In this document: one piece after another, positions 9,075 through 16,695 of the stretch
Position numbering within the stretch: the first letter of the stretch is position 1
Layout of the letters: each line of letters begins with the position of its first letter
DNA from: Mobilitalea sp.
GTDB taxonomy: Bacteria; Bacillota_A; Clostridia; Lachnospirales; Lachnospiraceae
Length of the DNA stretch: 26,386 bases
Direction: 5' to 3'
Assembly (NCBI GenBank): GCA_029974875.1
Contig: JARKQP010000013.1
Location: forward strand, 1-26,386
Made by a program: the position numbers and the translations under genes
Notes under the pieces: generated by a model
Database searches by the model: none
What the model was told of the DNA's origin: nothing
The model's input: only the letters and a program-made list of their open reading frames with translations

Positions 9075-9141
9075 TCGTTTGGAACTTTATTCGTAACAAA
9101 TGGTGAATACTAATCTCCGATAAGAAGCCTTAACCAAAAAA

Positions 9142-9187
9142 TCCAAGGAATCCATAGATGAAAGCTTTTTCCTTGATTTCTTGGAGG
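9142..9187 (+). promoter_or_regulatory. Alternative leader hairpins masking a ribosome site
   Basis: The segment around CAAGGAA (9144-9150) can pair with TTCCTTG (9169-9175). A slightly longer version, TCCAAGGAATC (9142-9152), can instead pair with GATTTCTTGGA (9175-9185). The second fold covers part of the TTGGAGG ribosome site (9181-9187) of the leader ORF, and the two folds cannot coexist. This is the layout of a translational switch, but it rests on base pairing alone. Confidence 0.4.
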
Positions 9188-9194
9188 CTTATAA

Positions 9195-9245
9195 ATGAAG
9201 ATTAGTATCAGGGCAATCACTGCTTATTTCTGGAGGCTTCTATGA
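9195..9245 (+). CDS. 16-residue leader peptide coupled to the DUF1461 gene
   Basis: A short frame, MKISIRAITAYFWRLL, with GGAGG 7 nt upstream of its ATG. Its TGA stop overlaps the ATG of the next gene as ATGA, and the ribosome site of the next gene lies within its last codons. The start regions of both frames share GGAGGCTT and ATGAAGA, as if duplicated. It may be a coupling or leader peptide rather than a functional protein. No run of identical amino-acid codons indicates classical attenuation. Confidence 0.45.
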   Translation: MKISIRAITAYFWRLL

Positions 9246-9916
9246 AGAAACGGTTCAAATTTACGGACATATTTATTGGTATCCTATTTACATTCTTATT
9301 TATTTCTGTAGCGGTTGTAATTACAATTAATTTCAGGCCGCTGTATTATATGGATATTAATTATCTGAACATAGAAGCGGCCTCGGGTATGGAAAAGGCA
9401 GAAATTATTAAAAATTATGATGCATTAATTGATTATTGTTCTCCGTTCTTTACCGGAAACCTAAGCTTCCCCTCTCTTGAAGCCTCCGCCAGCGGATTAC
9501 AGCATTTTGCTGAGGTAAAAAATATCTTTACCGGCTTCTATCTAATAGGCGCACTAACATTAATTCTTGGGGTTGTCATCATCATAAGAAAAGCCAGAAA
9601 CAGGGACTTCCATTATCTTTTGGTCTCTGCCATTACCGCGATCGTTCTGCCTGTGCTACTTGGAATTTACATTGCAATTGACTTTGATCGGGCGTTTCTG
9701 TTATTTCATCAGCTTTGTTTCAAAAATGATTACTGGATCTTTGATCCTGTAACAGATCCTGTTATCCTAATACTTCCAGAAGCATTTTTTATGCATTGCG
9801 CAATTCTCATCATTTCCATCGTATTACTGTCGTGTGCTGCATTTACAGGCATATTCTTCTGGAAAAAAAGTCATTTCAGCATAAAAAACCGTAAAAGCAG
9901 AGGATTAAAACTTTAA
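9242..9916 (+). CDS. DUF1461 / TIGR01906 family integral membrane protein
   Basis: A 224-residue protein with about four hydrophobic membrane segments: about residues 9-30, 98-115, 125-146 and 185-208. The family hallmarks are the long extracytoplasmic loop after the first segment and the motif LLFHQLCFKNDYWIFDP followed by a D-P-V-I-L-ILPEAFF stretch. Proteins of this family are found in Firmicutes and have no established function. GGAGG precedes the ATG by 6 nt. It lies 50 nt upstream of pyk on the same strand and is probably co-transcribed, but no functional link to glycolysis is known. Confidence 0.88.
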   Translation: MKKRFKFTDIFIGILFTFLFISVAVVITINFRPLYYMDINYLNIEAASGMEKAEIIKNYDALIDYCSPFFTGNLSFPSLEASASGLQHFAEVKNIFTGFYLIGALTLILGVVIIIRKARNRDFHYLLVSAITAIVLPVLLGIYIAIDFDRAFLLFHQLCFKNDYWIFDPVTDPVILILPEAFFMHCAILIISIVLLSCAAFTGIFFWKKSHFSIKNRKSRGLKL

Positions 9917-9966
9917 TTAACTAATGTTCTAATATGTTCCGCCATCAGCGGAGGAATGGAGTAATT

Positions 9967-11391
9967 ATGAGAAAGACAAAAATCATATGCACACTTGGAC
10001 CATCAGCGAATGATGAGACTATAATCAGGGAATTGATTCAGGCCGGCATGAATGTTGCCCGCTTCAACTTTTCACATGCAGACCATGAAGAGCACCTGGG
10101 CCGGTTAAGGATTATCGAGAAATTGAGGGAGGAATTAGGAATTCCCGTTGCTACCCTGCTGGATACAAAGGGTCCTGAAATCCGCATCGGTACCTTCAAA
10201 GACAATAAAAAAATCCAATTAGTGGAAGGCCAGACCTTTACCCTGACCTCAAGGGACGTCGAAGGGGATGAATCCATCGTATCCCTTTCCTATCCCAACC
10301 TGGTCTTTGATGTGGAGGCCGGCACAAGAATCCTGATTGATGACGGTCTGATTGAGATGTATGTGGATGAAGTTACCTCCACGGACATCATCTGTACTGT
10401 ACGCAACAGTGGAATTATCTCCAACAGAAAGGGCGTGAATGTACCGGGAGTACATTTATCCATGCCATATATCAGCGATAAGGACCGTGCAGATATCATC
10501 TTTGGTGTTGAACATAACTATGATTTCATTGCAGCTTCCTTTGTCAGGACAGCGGAGGATGTCAGGGATATCCGTAAGATCCTGAACAAATACCATTCAC
10601 AGACCAATATCATCGCTAAGATTGAAAACTATCAGGGTGTTGCAAATATAGATGAAATTATCGAAGCTGCCGACGGCATTATGATTGCCCGCGGCGACAT
10701 GGGTGTTGAGATTCCCTTAGAGGAGGTTCCCGTACTCCAGAAGCTGATCATCAAGAAGGTATACAACGCCGGCAAACAGGTTATCACTGCTACCCAGATG
10801 CTGGATTCCATGATCAAAAATCCCCGTCCTACCAGGGCTGAGGCTACTGATGTTGCCAATGCCATCTATGACGGCACCAGCGCCATCATGCTTTCCGGTG
10901 AAACGGCAAATGGTGACTATCCGCTGGAAGCAGTAAAGACCATGGTGCGTATTGCAATACGTGCAGAGGCAGATATTGATTACAAGAAGCGGTTCCGTAT
11001 GACCGAGACCACGGATCCCAGCGTAACTGATGCTGTATCCCGCGCCGCTGTAGCCCTTGCCCATGATTTGAATGCAAGAACAATCGTCACTGTAACAACC
11101 TCCGGCATCACTGCCCGCAGGATCTCCCGTTACCGTCCTGATTGTCCTATCATTGGCTGTACCACCAATCCGGTTGTCTGCCGCCAAATGAACCTGTCCT
11201 GGGGAGTAACGCCATTGCTGATCAAACTGGAGCACGATACCTTTGAATTATTTGAGCATGCTATCGAGGCGGTAGAAGCTGCCGGCTATTTGGAAAACGG
11301 CGAGCTGGCAATTCTTACAGCAGGTGTTCCGCTTGGTATGTCCGGCACTACCAACCTGATTAAAGTCCAGGTTGCAGGAAGTAAATATTAA
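9967..11391 (+). CDS. pyk: Pyruvate kinase
   Basis: It converts phosphoenolpyruvate and ADP to pyruvate and ATP, the last step of glycolysis. The 474-residue protein has the N-terminal MRKTKIICTLGPS, substrate-site residues in NVARFNFSHADHEEH, the B domain in the middle, the GDMGVEIP loop, and the signature ATQMLDSMIKNPRPTRAE followed by IMLSGETANG. It ends with the normal allosteric C domain and lacks the extra phosphotransferase-like domain of Bacillus pyruvate kinase. The ATG at 9967 is preferred over one at 9934 because GGAG lies 5-6 nt before it and it begins at the family's usual residue. It is followed by the nested inverted repeat at 11415-11515. Confidence 0.98.
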   Translation: MRKTKIICTLGPSANDETIIRELIQAGMNVARFNFSHADHEEHLGRLRIIEKLREELGIPVATLLDTKGPEIRIGTFKDNKKIQLVEGQTFTLTSRDVEGDESIVSLSYPNLVFDVEAGTRILIDDGLIEMYVDEVTSTDIICTVRNSGIISNRKGVNVPGVHLSMPYISDKDRADIIFGVEHNYDFIAASFVRTAEDVRDIRKILNKYHSQTNIIAKIENYQGVANIDEIIEAADGIMIARGDMGVEIPLEEVPVLQKLIIKKVYNAGKQVITATQMLDSMIKNPRPTRAEATDVANAIYDGTSAIMLSGETANGDYPLEAVKTMVRIAIRAEADIDYKKRFRMTETTDPSVTDAVSRAAVALAHDLNARTIVTVTTSGITARRISRYRPDCPIIGCTTNPVVCRQMNLSWGVTPLLIKLEHDTFELFEHAIEAVEAAGYLENGELAILTAGVPLGMSGTTNLIKVQVAGSKY

Positions 11392-11414
11392 AAGGCTAAA
11401 AAGGCCATTCCATT

Positions 11415-11515
11415 AAGAGTGTGTTGCAAAAAAGAAAAACATACCCTATATTGCAGATATCAGAGGATAATCCTGCAATATAGGGTATGGAATTTTCATT
11501 TTACAACACACTCTT
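11415..11515. repeat. 101-bp nested inverted repeat (MITE-like or bidirectional terminator)
   Basis: The outer 12-bp arms, AAGAGTGTGTTG (11415-11426) and CAACACACTCTT (11504-11515), are perfect complements and extend imperfectly through AAAA/TTTT. Inside lies a second perfect 17-bp pair, CATACCCTATATTGCAG (11440-11456) with its complement (11473-11489). It lies between the convergent pyk and DUF2798 genes and is followed by TTTATTT, so it could end transcription. The terminal-repeat layout is also that of a small non-autonomous mobile element. Confidence 0.6.
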
Positions 11516-11520
11516 TATTT

Positions 11521-11672
11521 ATGCCTAATTCGTATTTACTGCGGACGGTATACCACCCATATCCCATAAACAGCCTCATTATTCATGCCTAATTCGTGTT
11601 TACCGCGGACGGTATACCACCCATATCCATAAACAGCTTCATTATTCATGCCTAATTCATGCTTACTGCGTA
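11521..11672. repeat. 63/64-bp tandem repeat next to the DUF2798 stop codon
   Basis: Unit 1 (11521-11584, 64 bp), unit 2 (11585-11647, 63 bp) and a partial unit 3 that starts at 11648 and overlaps the stop codon of the DUF2798 gene at 11663. All start ATGCCTAATTCR. On the minus strand a 63-nt unit is 21 codons long and keeps one frame open through the repeats: an ATG at 11649 gives 37 codons starting MNNEAVYGYGWYTV, ending at 11536. This frame is +1 to the end of the DUF2798 gene. It may be a duplicated remnant of coding sequence. Confidence 0.8.
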
Positions 11673-12145
11673 CTTGCCTTTCTTCTTTCCCCAATCCTTA
11701 TAAAGGTGCCAAATAGATACCGGACCAAAGGCCCTACAAAGTAAGTCTGGATAATCAGGGCAAAAGGAAAATTTACCACAAGCTTTGGCAGCCAAAAAAG
11801 AAGAATATCCTTCGTAACACCATGATGTATGATATTAACAATAAATGTCATACATGGAGCCATAATAAACACTGTAACCAAAGAAAACAAGGTAGCCAGC
11901 ATAAGCGGCTTTGTTTCCTTAAGATCTACTAGTCTGCCGACGATTCTCTGTACCAGCGGCCTTGCCACATAACGCTGCACGAAGAAGGCTATGACAGCCT
12001 CAAGCCACATGCCCTTAAGGGCAATCCAAAAGGTCATGTAGGTGAATCCCATCTCAAGTGCCACATTATACAAGGTCATACAATAAACCATGGCAACCAC
12101 CATCATAACAGAGAAAGCCAGGTCTTGAAGTTTTGTTTTCGGCAT
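11663..12145 (-). CDS. DUF2798 family membrane protein
   Basis: A 160-residue protein made largely of four hydrophobic segments in two similar halves. The first half has MPKTKLQDLAFSVMMVVAMV and a segment ending in VIAFFVQRYVARPLVQRIV; the second half has a segment with FIMAPCMTF and one ending in ALIIQTYFVGPLVRYLFG. This doubled F-x(4-5)-V-G/A-P-L/x pattern fits DUF2798. The function is unknown. AGGTG lies 5 nt before the ATG. The gene ends in the 63/64-bp repeat region. It is the last minus-strand gene of the catabolic locus, 161 nt after the amidohydrolase gene, and may not belong to the operon. Confidence 0.85.
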   Translation of the reverse strand: MPKTKLQDLAFSVMMVVAMVYCMTLYNVALEMGFTYMTFWIALKGMWLEAVIAFFVQRYVARPLVQRIVGRLVDLKETKPLMLATLFSLVTVFIMAPCMTFIVNIIHHGVTKDILLFWLPKLVVNFPFALIIQTYFVGPLVRYLFGTFIRIGERRKASTQ

Positions 12146-12306
12146 TTTTCACCTCACTCACATCTATTTAATTTTCCTGTAATTATAAAACCCAGAGATT
12201 GTAGCTATTTTTCATGCAATTGTTGTAGATTTCCGGGCGCAATTAGCGCGTATACAGCATAGCCTAAACCTTACCTAAATCCCGCCCATTTAACTCAGAT
12301 CCCGAT

Positions 12307-13338
12307 CTATTGGATTTTATAAAGCCTCTTTGCGTTCCCGGATAGAACCAACTGCTTATCTGCTTCATCTATATTTAAATTATTGATATAATTTACACCT
12401 TCCATAAACCATTCCCTGCGTACCGGAAAAGAAGATCCATAGATAACATGGTCTGCTCCAAGAACCTTAATGGCTGCCTCCAGCATAAGTCCCCAGGGCT
12501 GGGCATGGGACATTTCAAAAAAGATATTATCCCTTAGCCAAAGATGAAGCTTGTCATCCTCTGCCTCAAAACGCTTAACACTATCCGCCTCCTGGGCTTT
12601 GGGCGGCACAAGCATGTTAAGATAAGTAAAAATCCCTCCTCCCAACATGGAATGAACCACCTTTACCTCCGGATATTTTTCAAACATACCGCTTAAAAGC
12701 TCACGGGATACTGCAATAGCCTGATCCGCACAGCGGCCATAAGATCTGCGCAGATTGTTATAATCGTAAATTGTCTCATATTCTACCGGAACCGGCGTAT
12801 GATGGACATAAGCCGTCATGCCATACTCATTCAGCTTTTCAAACATAGGCGCAAAAACAGTATCATCCAAGTACAGATTCCCATAATGGGCACAAAGCTG
12901 AATACCCTTCATGCCAAGCTCATCTTTACAGCGCGCCAGTTCCTCAAGGGCACCGGCCGTCCCCCAGGGCGGAATTACCGCGAGGGCTGTTAACCTGCCC
13001 TTACTCAGCCTCGCATACTCAGCCATGCCATCATTAAATAACCGGCACAGCTCAAGGCTCAGCCACTCATGGCAGCAAGGAACCTTCATAATTGCCTTAT
13101 CAATACCCGCTTCATCTAAGGAATTCATGATAAACCCGAAGGTATATTCACCTTGGATATAATTCACGCTTTGATAGCCGGCAGGCCGCTCAATTGCAAT
13201 TTGCTTTTTTCCCTTTTCTGTTTTTACAACAGCCGCAGTATCATAACCCCGCGGCATATCTGACAGAAATTTTTGCAGCAGTCCTTCATCTTCAAAAACT
13301 TCTTCAGGAAACCAATATATATTGGCATCTATTATCAA
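12307..13338 (-). CDS. Amidohydrolase-2 (ACMSD-like) TIM-barrel protein with altered metal site
   Basis: Proteins of this family are metal-dependent hydrolases or decarboxylases with a TIM barrel. The C-terminal barrel features are visible: a MKGIQLCAHYG strand, YVHHTP, KVVHSMLGGGIF, and a final strand VIYGSSFP followed by the usual NAKRLYKI end. The N-terminal metal motif, normally D-x-H-x-H, reads DANIY, and the usual G-S-D-x-P reads GSSFP. So three usual ligands are replaced while two histidine motifs remain. I prefer a TTG start at 13338 (343 residues) because GAGGTG lies 6 nt upstream; a GTG at 13347 is possible. It follows the metallo-hydrolase gene by 32 nt, so the two are probably co-transcribed. 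Confidence 0.83.
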   Translation of the reverse strand: MIIDANIYWFPEEVFEDEGLLQKFLSDMPRGYDTAAVVKTEKGKKQIAIERPAGYQSVNYIQGEYTFGFIMNSLDEAGIDKAIMKVPCCHEWLSLELCRLFNDGMAEYARLSKGRLTALAVIPPWGTAGALEELARCKDELGMKGIQLCAHYGNLYLDDTVFAPMFEKLNEYGMTAYVHHTPVPVEYETIYDYNNLRRSYGRCADQAIAVSRELLSGMFEKYPEVKVVHSMLGGGIFTYLNMLVPPKAQEADSVKRFEAEDDKLHLWLRDNIFFEMSHAQPWGLMLEAAIKVLGADHVIYGSSFPVRREWFMEGVNYINNLNIDEADKQLVLSGNAKRLYKIQ

Positions 13339-13370
13339 TATTAGCACCTCACTTCGTGGGAGATTTTATG

Positions 13371-14270
13371 TTATTCTTCATGAACCCTTCGTATGTCGTA
13401 AATGATCCTGCAGCCTGCATAATCCATTACCCGTTTAAACTCCTGGTCTTCTCCCCAATTCTTAGGTCCATCACCGGGATGGGGCAGAAACCTCTTCCAT
13501 ATCACCCTTCCATCCCCACTCATCCTTGAAAAGTTAGGAAATGGTGACGGTTCCACCGGTACCCCTTCATTTCCTTCTAAAATATGCTTGGCATTCTCAT
13601 AGTACTGCTCAATCAGCTTGGCATCCAGAACCGCAAAGCCCGTACAAAGGCGGTCATACTCCTCCCTGTATTCCAGCAGCTTCTCCATATAGCACAACCA
13701 ACGCTCTACACTGCCATTCAAAGGCTTCCCATTAGGCATCCCAACCTCATCACCGGTAAACAACAGCCTTTCCTTCCGGTCCAAAAGCACAATACTGCCG
13801 ACCGCATGGTCAGGAATCTTAAAAACCACCAAATCCCTGCCCTTAATACGAATGATATCTCCGTCATCCACAATCTCCACTGGATAATCCCTGGGAAACT
13901 CCATACCCTCAAAGCTGGCAAAAGGAATCGTCGCCAACGGCCTTGTCTCCTCCGACATATAAGCGCATTCAAAGTAACAGTTATTTGCCGTATGGTCAAA
14001 ATGGTCATGCGTATTAGCAATCCTCCGGACCGGCTTACCCGTCACGGTCTCACAAAACTCCCTGATATTCCCTGCCCCATACCCGGAATCAATCACAAAG
14101 GCCTCATCCTCACCCTCCAAAAGATAAGAATAATCACCATCGCTATGAATCTGCCAGGTCCTATCCGCAATTTCCACCGCCCTAAAATACGGCTCATCCA
14201 TAGGCCTCAAATCCCCATCCGGACCCTCAAGCAAAATATTATGCTTACTGGAAAAGTCTATCCTATGCAT
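13371..14270 (-). CDS. MBL-fold metallo-hydrolase
   Basis: A 299-residue metallo-beta-lactamase-fold protein. The binuclear zinc motif HxHxDH is HDHFDH in ANTHDHFDHTANN. The later histidine is probably in IPDHAVGS and the bridging aspartate in LLFTGDEVG. No signal peptide is seen, so it is likely cytoplasmic. The C-terminal third (about 190-299) is less typical and may cap the active site. The family includes thiolesterases, lactonases and many others, and I cannot pick the substrate. AAAGGAGAGG precedes the ATG. It lies just downstream of the structured element at 14314-14477 and just upstream of the amidohydrolase gene, so the two hydrolases may act on consecutive intermediates (inference). 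Confidence 0.88.
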   Translation of the reverse strand: MHRIDFSSKHNILLEGPDGDLRPMDEPYFRAVEIADRTWQIHSDGDYSYLLEGEDEAFVIDSGYGAGNIREFCETVTGKPVRRIANTHDHFDHTANNCYFECAYMSEETRPLATIPFASFEGMEFPRDYPVEIVDDGDIIRIKGRDLVVFKIPDHAVGSIVLLDRKERLLFTGDEVGMPNGKPLNGSVERWLCYMEKLLEYREEYDRLCTGFAVLDAKLIEQYYENAKHILEGNEGVPVEPSPFPNFSRMSGDGRVIWKRFLPHPGDGPKNWGEDQEFKRVMDYAGCRIIYDIRRVHEE

Positions 14271-14313
14271 ATTTATCCTCTCCTTTTCTATATTATTATC
14301 AATCCTCGCGCAC

Positions 14314-14477
14314 CAAAAGCCCTCATCACACTATAGCGATGAATATGAGTGGACCTATATCCACCTGGGGGCAGACCGGGCCTCCCGTGATTGCCTGCAC
14401 TTGGCAATCATGGGATGTTAAAGGCAAGCCCAGGTGGGTATAGGTCCACTCATATTCATCCCACGACCTAACCCCCG
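14314..14477. other. Structured element, copy 1 (covarying 29-bp stem with conserved core)
   Basis: The arms at 14338-14369 and 14429-14460 are complementary at 31 of 32 positions. They enclose a core (14371-14427) that contains its own GATTGCC/GGCAATC hairpin. The flanks, including CACTATAGCG (14329-14338), and the core are shared with copy 2 at 22778-22941. The copies align over 164 nt with no gap, at about 80% identity by hand count, and the cores differ at 2 of 57 positions. Stem differences are mostly compensatory. It sits between the esterase and metallo-hydrolase genes, about 45 nt before the latter. No T-tract follows directly on either strand. The strand of the active RNA, if it is one, is not settled. 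Confidence 0.82.
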
Positions 14478-14496
14478 CTCATTTTCACCCCCGAAC

Positions 14497-15711
14497 CTAC
14501 CTCTTACTTATCCTAATCCTCTGCTCAAAAAGCCACTCCCTCAGCGCCACAATATCATACGCCTTCGTCCAGGTATAAATATGATGCATCCCCGGATGGT
14601 CCTCCACCCCCGGCGGCAGGATGCTCTTCCCTTCATACCAGGTAAAATTCAAATTACACCCTAAAGCCTTTTGGGAATTTATCTGCTGGTTAATCACCGA
14701 TGCCAGGGCATTCGCATCAATATGTCCGCGGCTTAACTTGCCGCCAGCCTTTTTCATATTTGCCAGACACGCCCCCATAACCGGATATGCCTTCGCATCG
14801 CCGGCCGCAACCACGGCCCAGATCTTTGAATCCTTTGCGGCGGACATTCTTTGAGGGTTCCACTGCCCCGCCACAAGCAAGGCTCCGGCAAAAAAGCCCG
14901 GATATCTCAGAAGCATTTCGCAAAGCATCATACAGCCCATGGATTGCCCGGTTCCGTATATGCGTGATTTATCGATGGGAAAATTCTTGGATAAATACTT
15001 CATAAGCTCAATGGTGGCATCCGTGTGCCAGGTGACTTCAAAATCATCATTTGCACAAACGGCCGGATAATGGGGAGCTACCACAAAGCAGGGACGTGTG
15101 CCCAGCTCCGCATCCCTTGCCCATACCACCGCTCCCGTACCCTGGGTCAGTGCCGCCGAGCTATCCTCGGAGCAGGAGCCCGCATCATGCATAAATAAAA
15201 CGAGGGGATACTTCTGTCCGCTCAGCACTTTCTTAGGCATATATAGGTTGTAGCCCAATTGGTGCCCGCTATCCGGCACCTGGAAGGTATGTACGGAGAA
15301 CCGGTCTAGGATGCCGTTGTCAACCAGATTATTTTTCTCCTCCAAAAAGGCCGGCACTTCCTCACCATTCACTGTCTTAATCTCATTTGTCTGGCTGACC
15401 AGCACATCCGCAGGAAGTACCCTCATTCTGGTAAAGGGACCGGGGCCTCCGATATTTTCCCTGGTGGAAGCATTGGGTTCCTTTGAGTCCAAGGTCAATA
15501 CTACAAAACGGCCTTTTGTTTTCATCGGCCCCCTTGCAGAATCGCTCACATGCAGCGTCGTGATGGTGCGGTCCTTAACCGCATAATCCGCAATTGATAT
15601 GGCTGTCTCAGATATCAGCATTGCATATTCAATTGCCACACCAACGATCTTCTGTCCCTCCGGGAAGATTTCTGTTATTGCTATCACGTTATTGATTTTT
15701 TGCTTACTCAT
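14497..15711 (-). CDS. Alpha/beta-hydrolase esterase with N-terminal Ig-like domain
   Basis: A 404-residue two-domain serine hydrolase. Residues 1 to about 150 form a beta-rich domain resembling the Ig-like N-terminal domain found in some bacterial esterases. From about residue 150 a PHB-depolymerase/feruloyl-esterase-like alpha/beta hydrolase begins (LGYNLYMPKK). It has the oxyanion region LVLFMHDAGS, the nucleophile elbow GQSMG, an acid-bearing VVAAGDAKAY stretch and the histidine in GMHHIYTW. No signal peptide is seen, so it probably hydrolyses esters after import. It follows the OppF-type gene by 18 nt, on the same strand. Its start has only a weak ribosome site (an AAGGAAAAG-like stretch). 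The substrate is unknown. Confidence 0.85.
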   Translation of the reverse strand: MSKQKINNVIAITEIFPEGQKIVGVAIEYAMLISETAISIADYAVKDRTITTLHVSDSARGPMKTKGRFVVLTLDSKEPNASTRENIGGPGPFTRMRVLPADVLVSQTNEIKTVNGEEVPAFLEEKNNLVDNGILDRFSVHTFQVPDSGHQLGYNLYMPKKVLSGQKYPLVLFMHDAGSCSEDSSAALTQGTGAVVWARDAELGTRPCFVVAPHYPAVCANDDFEVTWHTDATIELMKYLSKNFPIDKSRIYGTGQSMGCMMLCEMLLRYPGFFAGALLVAGQWNPQRMSAAKDSKIWAVVAAGDAKAYPVMGACLANMKKAGGKLSRGHIDANALASVINQQINSQKALGCNLNFTWYEGKSILPPGVEDHPGMHHIYTWTKAYDIVALREWLFEQRIRISKR

Positions 15712-15729
15712 AGGTCTTTTCCTTATCTA

Positions 15730-16692
15730 TTATAGGTTATTGATTTCTTTTACCCTGCAGCATGAAACATAATGGTTTGGCAATACCTCCTCCAGCACCT
15801 GGGGCTTGCCACAGCTTTCCACGGCGTAGGGACAGCGCGCCGCAAAACGGCAGCCAGGCCTCGGGTCAATGGGCGATGTAATCTCGCCCTTTAAGCGGAT
15901 GCGTTCCTTCTTTTTCGTGATATCCACGGAGGGGATTGCCGATAAAAGGGCTTTCGTATAAGGGTGGAGGGGCGTCGTAAACATCTCCTTCGAGGGGGAG
16001 GTCTCCACCAGCTGTCCCAGATACATAACACAAATATCATTCGAAATATGCCTTACAACGGAAAGATCATGGGTAACAAACATATAAGTCAGCTCCTGCT
16101 TTTCCTGCAGATCCTGCAACAAATTCAGCACCTGTGCCTGTATGGATACGTCAAGTGCCGATACCGGCTCATCGCAGACGATGAACTGGGGATTGAGGGA
16201 AAGGGCTCTCGCAATTCCGACACGCTGTCTGCGGCCGCCGTCAAGCTCATGGGGATAGGCAAGGCGCAGGCGGCGGTCAATCCCAACCAAATCCATCAGC
16301 CTCTCCGCTTCCATTTGAAGCTCCCTGCCGTTCCTAAACCGCCCGGATATTTTCAAAGGCTCCTTTACGGTTTCCTCCACTGTCTGTCTGGGATTAATGG
16401 AGGAATAGGGATCTTGGAATACGATCTGCATATTCTCATTCACATAATGCAGCTTCTTTTTATTAACATGGGTAATGTCCTCCCCATTAAAGAGGATTTG
16501 TCCGGCGGTGCTCTCCAGCAAATGGATAATTGTACGGCCTAAGGTCGATTTTCCACAGCCAGACTCCCCGACAATACCCAGGGTTTTCCCTTTTTCAATT
16601 TTTAAGGTAACATCATCCACTGCATGGAGTGTTCCTTTTGGGGTATGAAAATATTTCTTTAGGTTTCTTACTTCGATCAACGGCGTTCCCAT
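15730..16692 (-). CDS. Opp/Dpp-type ABC importer ATP-binding protein (OppF/DppF-like)
   Basis: One of the two ATPases powering the importer. In 320 residues it shows Walker A GESGCGKST (42-50), the Q-loop in VFQDPYSS, the signature LDGGRRQR (150-157), Walker B FIVCDEPVSALD (170-181) and the H-loop in FVTHD. The C-terminal oligopeptide-family tail contains the cysteine pattern CRFAARCPYAVESC. The signature differs from LSGGQ at two positions; as far as I know this LDGGR form is common in clostridial OppF proteins. It starts 3 nt after the stop of the OppD-type gene and clearly belongs to the same operon. Confidence 0.95.
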   Translation of the reverse strand: MGTPLIEVRNLKKYFHTPKGTLHAVDDVTLKIEKGKTLGIVGESGCGKSTLGRTIIHLLESTAGQILFNGEDITHVNKKKLHYVNENMQIVFQDPYSSINPRQTVEETVKEPLKISGRFRNGRELQMEAERLMDLVGIDRRLRLAYPHELDGGRRQRVGIARALSLNPQFIVCDEPVSALDVSIQAQVLNLLQDLQEKQELTYMFVTHDLSVVRHISNDICVMYLGQLVETSPSKEMFTTPLHPYTKALLSAIPSVDITKKKERIRLKGEITSPIDPRPGCRFAARCPYAVESCGKPQVLEEVLPNHYVSCCRVKEINNL

Positions 16693-16695
16693 GTG

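Larger units (their letters stand above)
8875..9194. other. Regulatory-looking intergenic region between nth and the DUF1461 gene
   Basis: No supported gene in about 320 bases. It contains a near-identical 15-bp direct repeat (CTTAATATTACAATC at about 9009-9023 and CTTAATATTGCAATC at 9039-9053), a promoter overlapping the second copy (9046-9074), and two mutually exclusive hairpins in front of the leader ORF (9142-9185). Confidence 0.6.

Noticed and set aside
10717..11235. A 172-codon open frame on the minus strand inside pyk
   Set aside because: pyk is unambiguous here. The antisense product resembles no family and is explained by codon bias of the gene.
13584..14336. A 250-codon open frame on the plus strand, antisense to the MBL-fold gene
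   Set aside because: It is rich in Ile, Pro, His and Arg, has no family features or ribosome site, and mirrors a well-supported gene with catalytic motifs on the other strand.
14338..14460. Structured element copies as intrinsic terminators
   Set aside because: The stem is far longer than a terminator, has a 57-nt conserved insert, and no T-run directly follows on either strand.
15964..16542. A 192-codon plus-strand open frame opposite the OppF-type gene
   Set aside because: It is a shadow of the ATPase gene, with no ribosome site and no motif.
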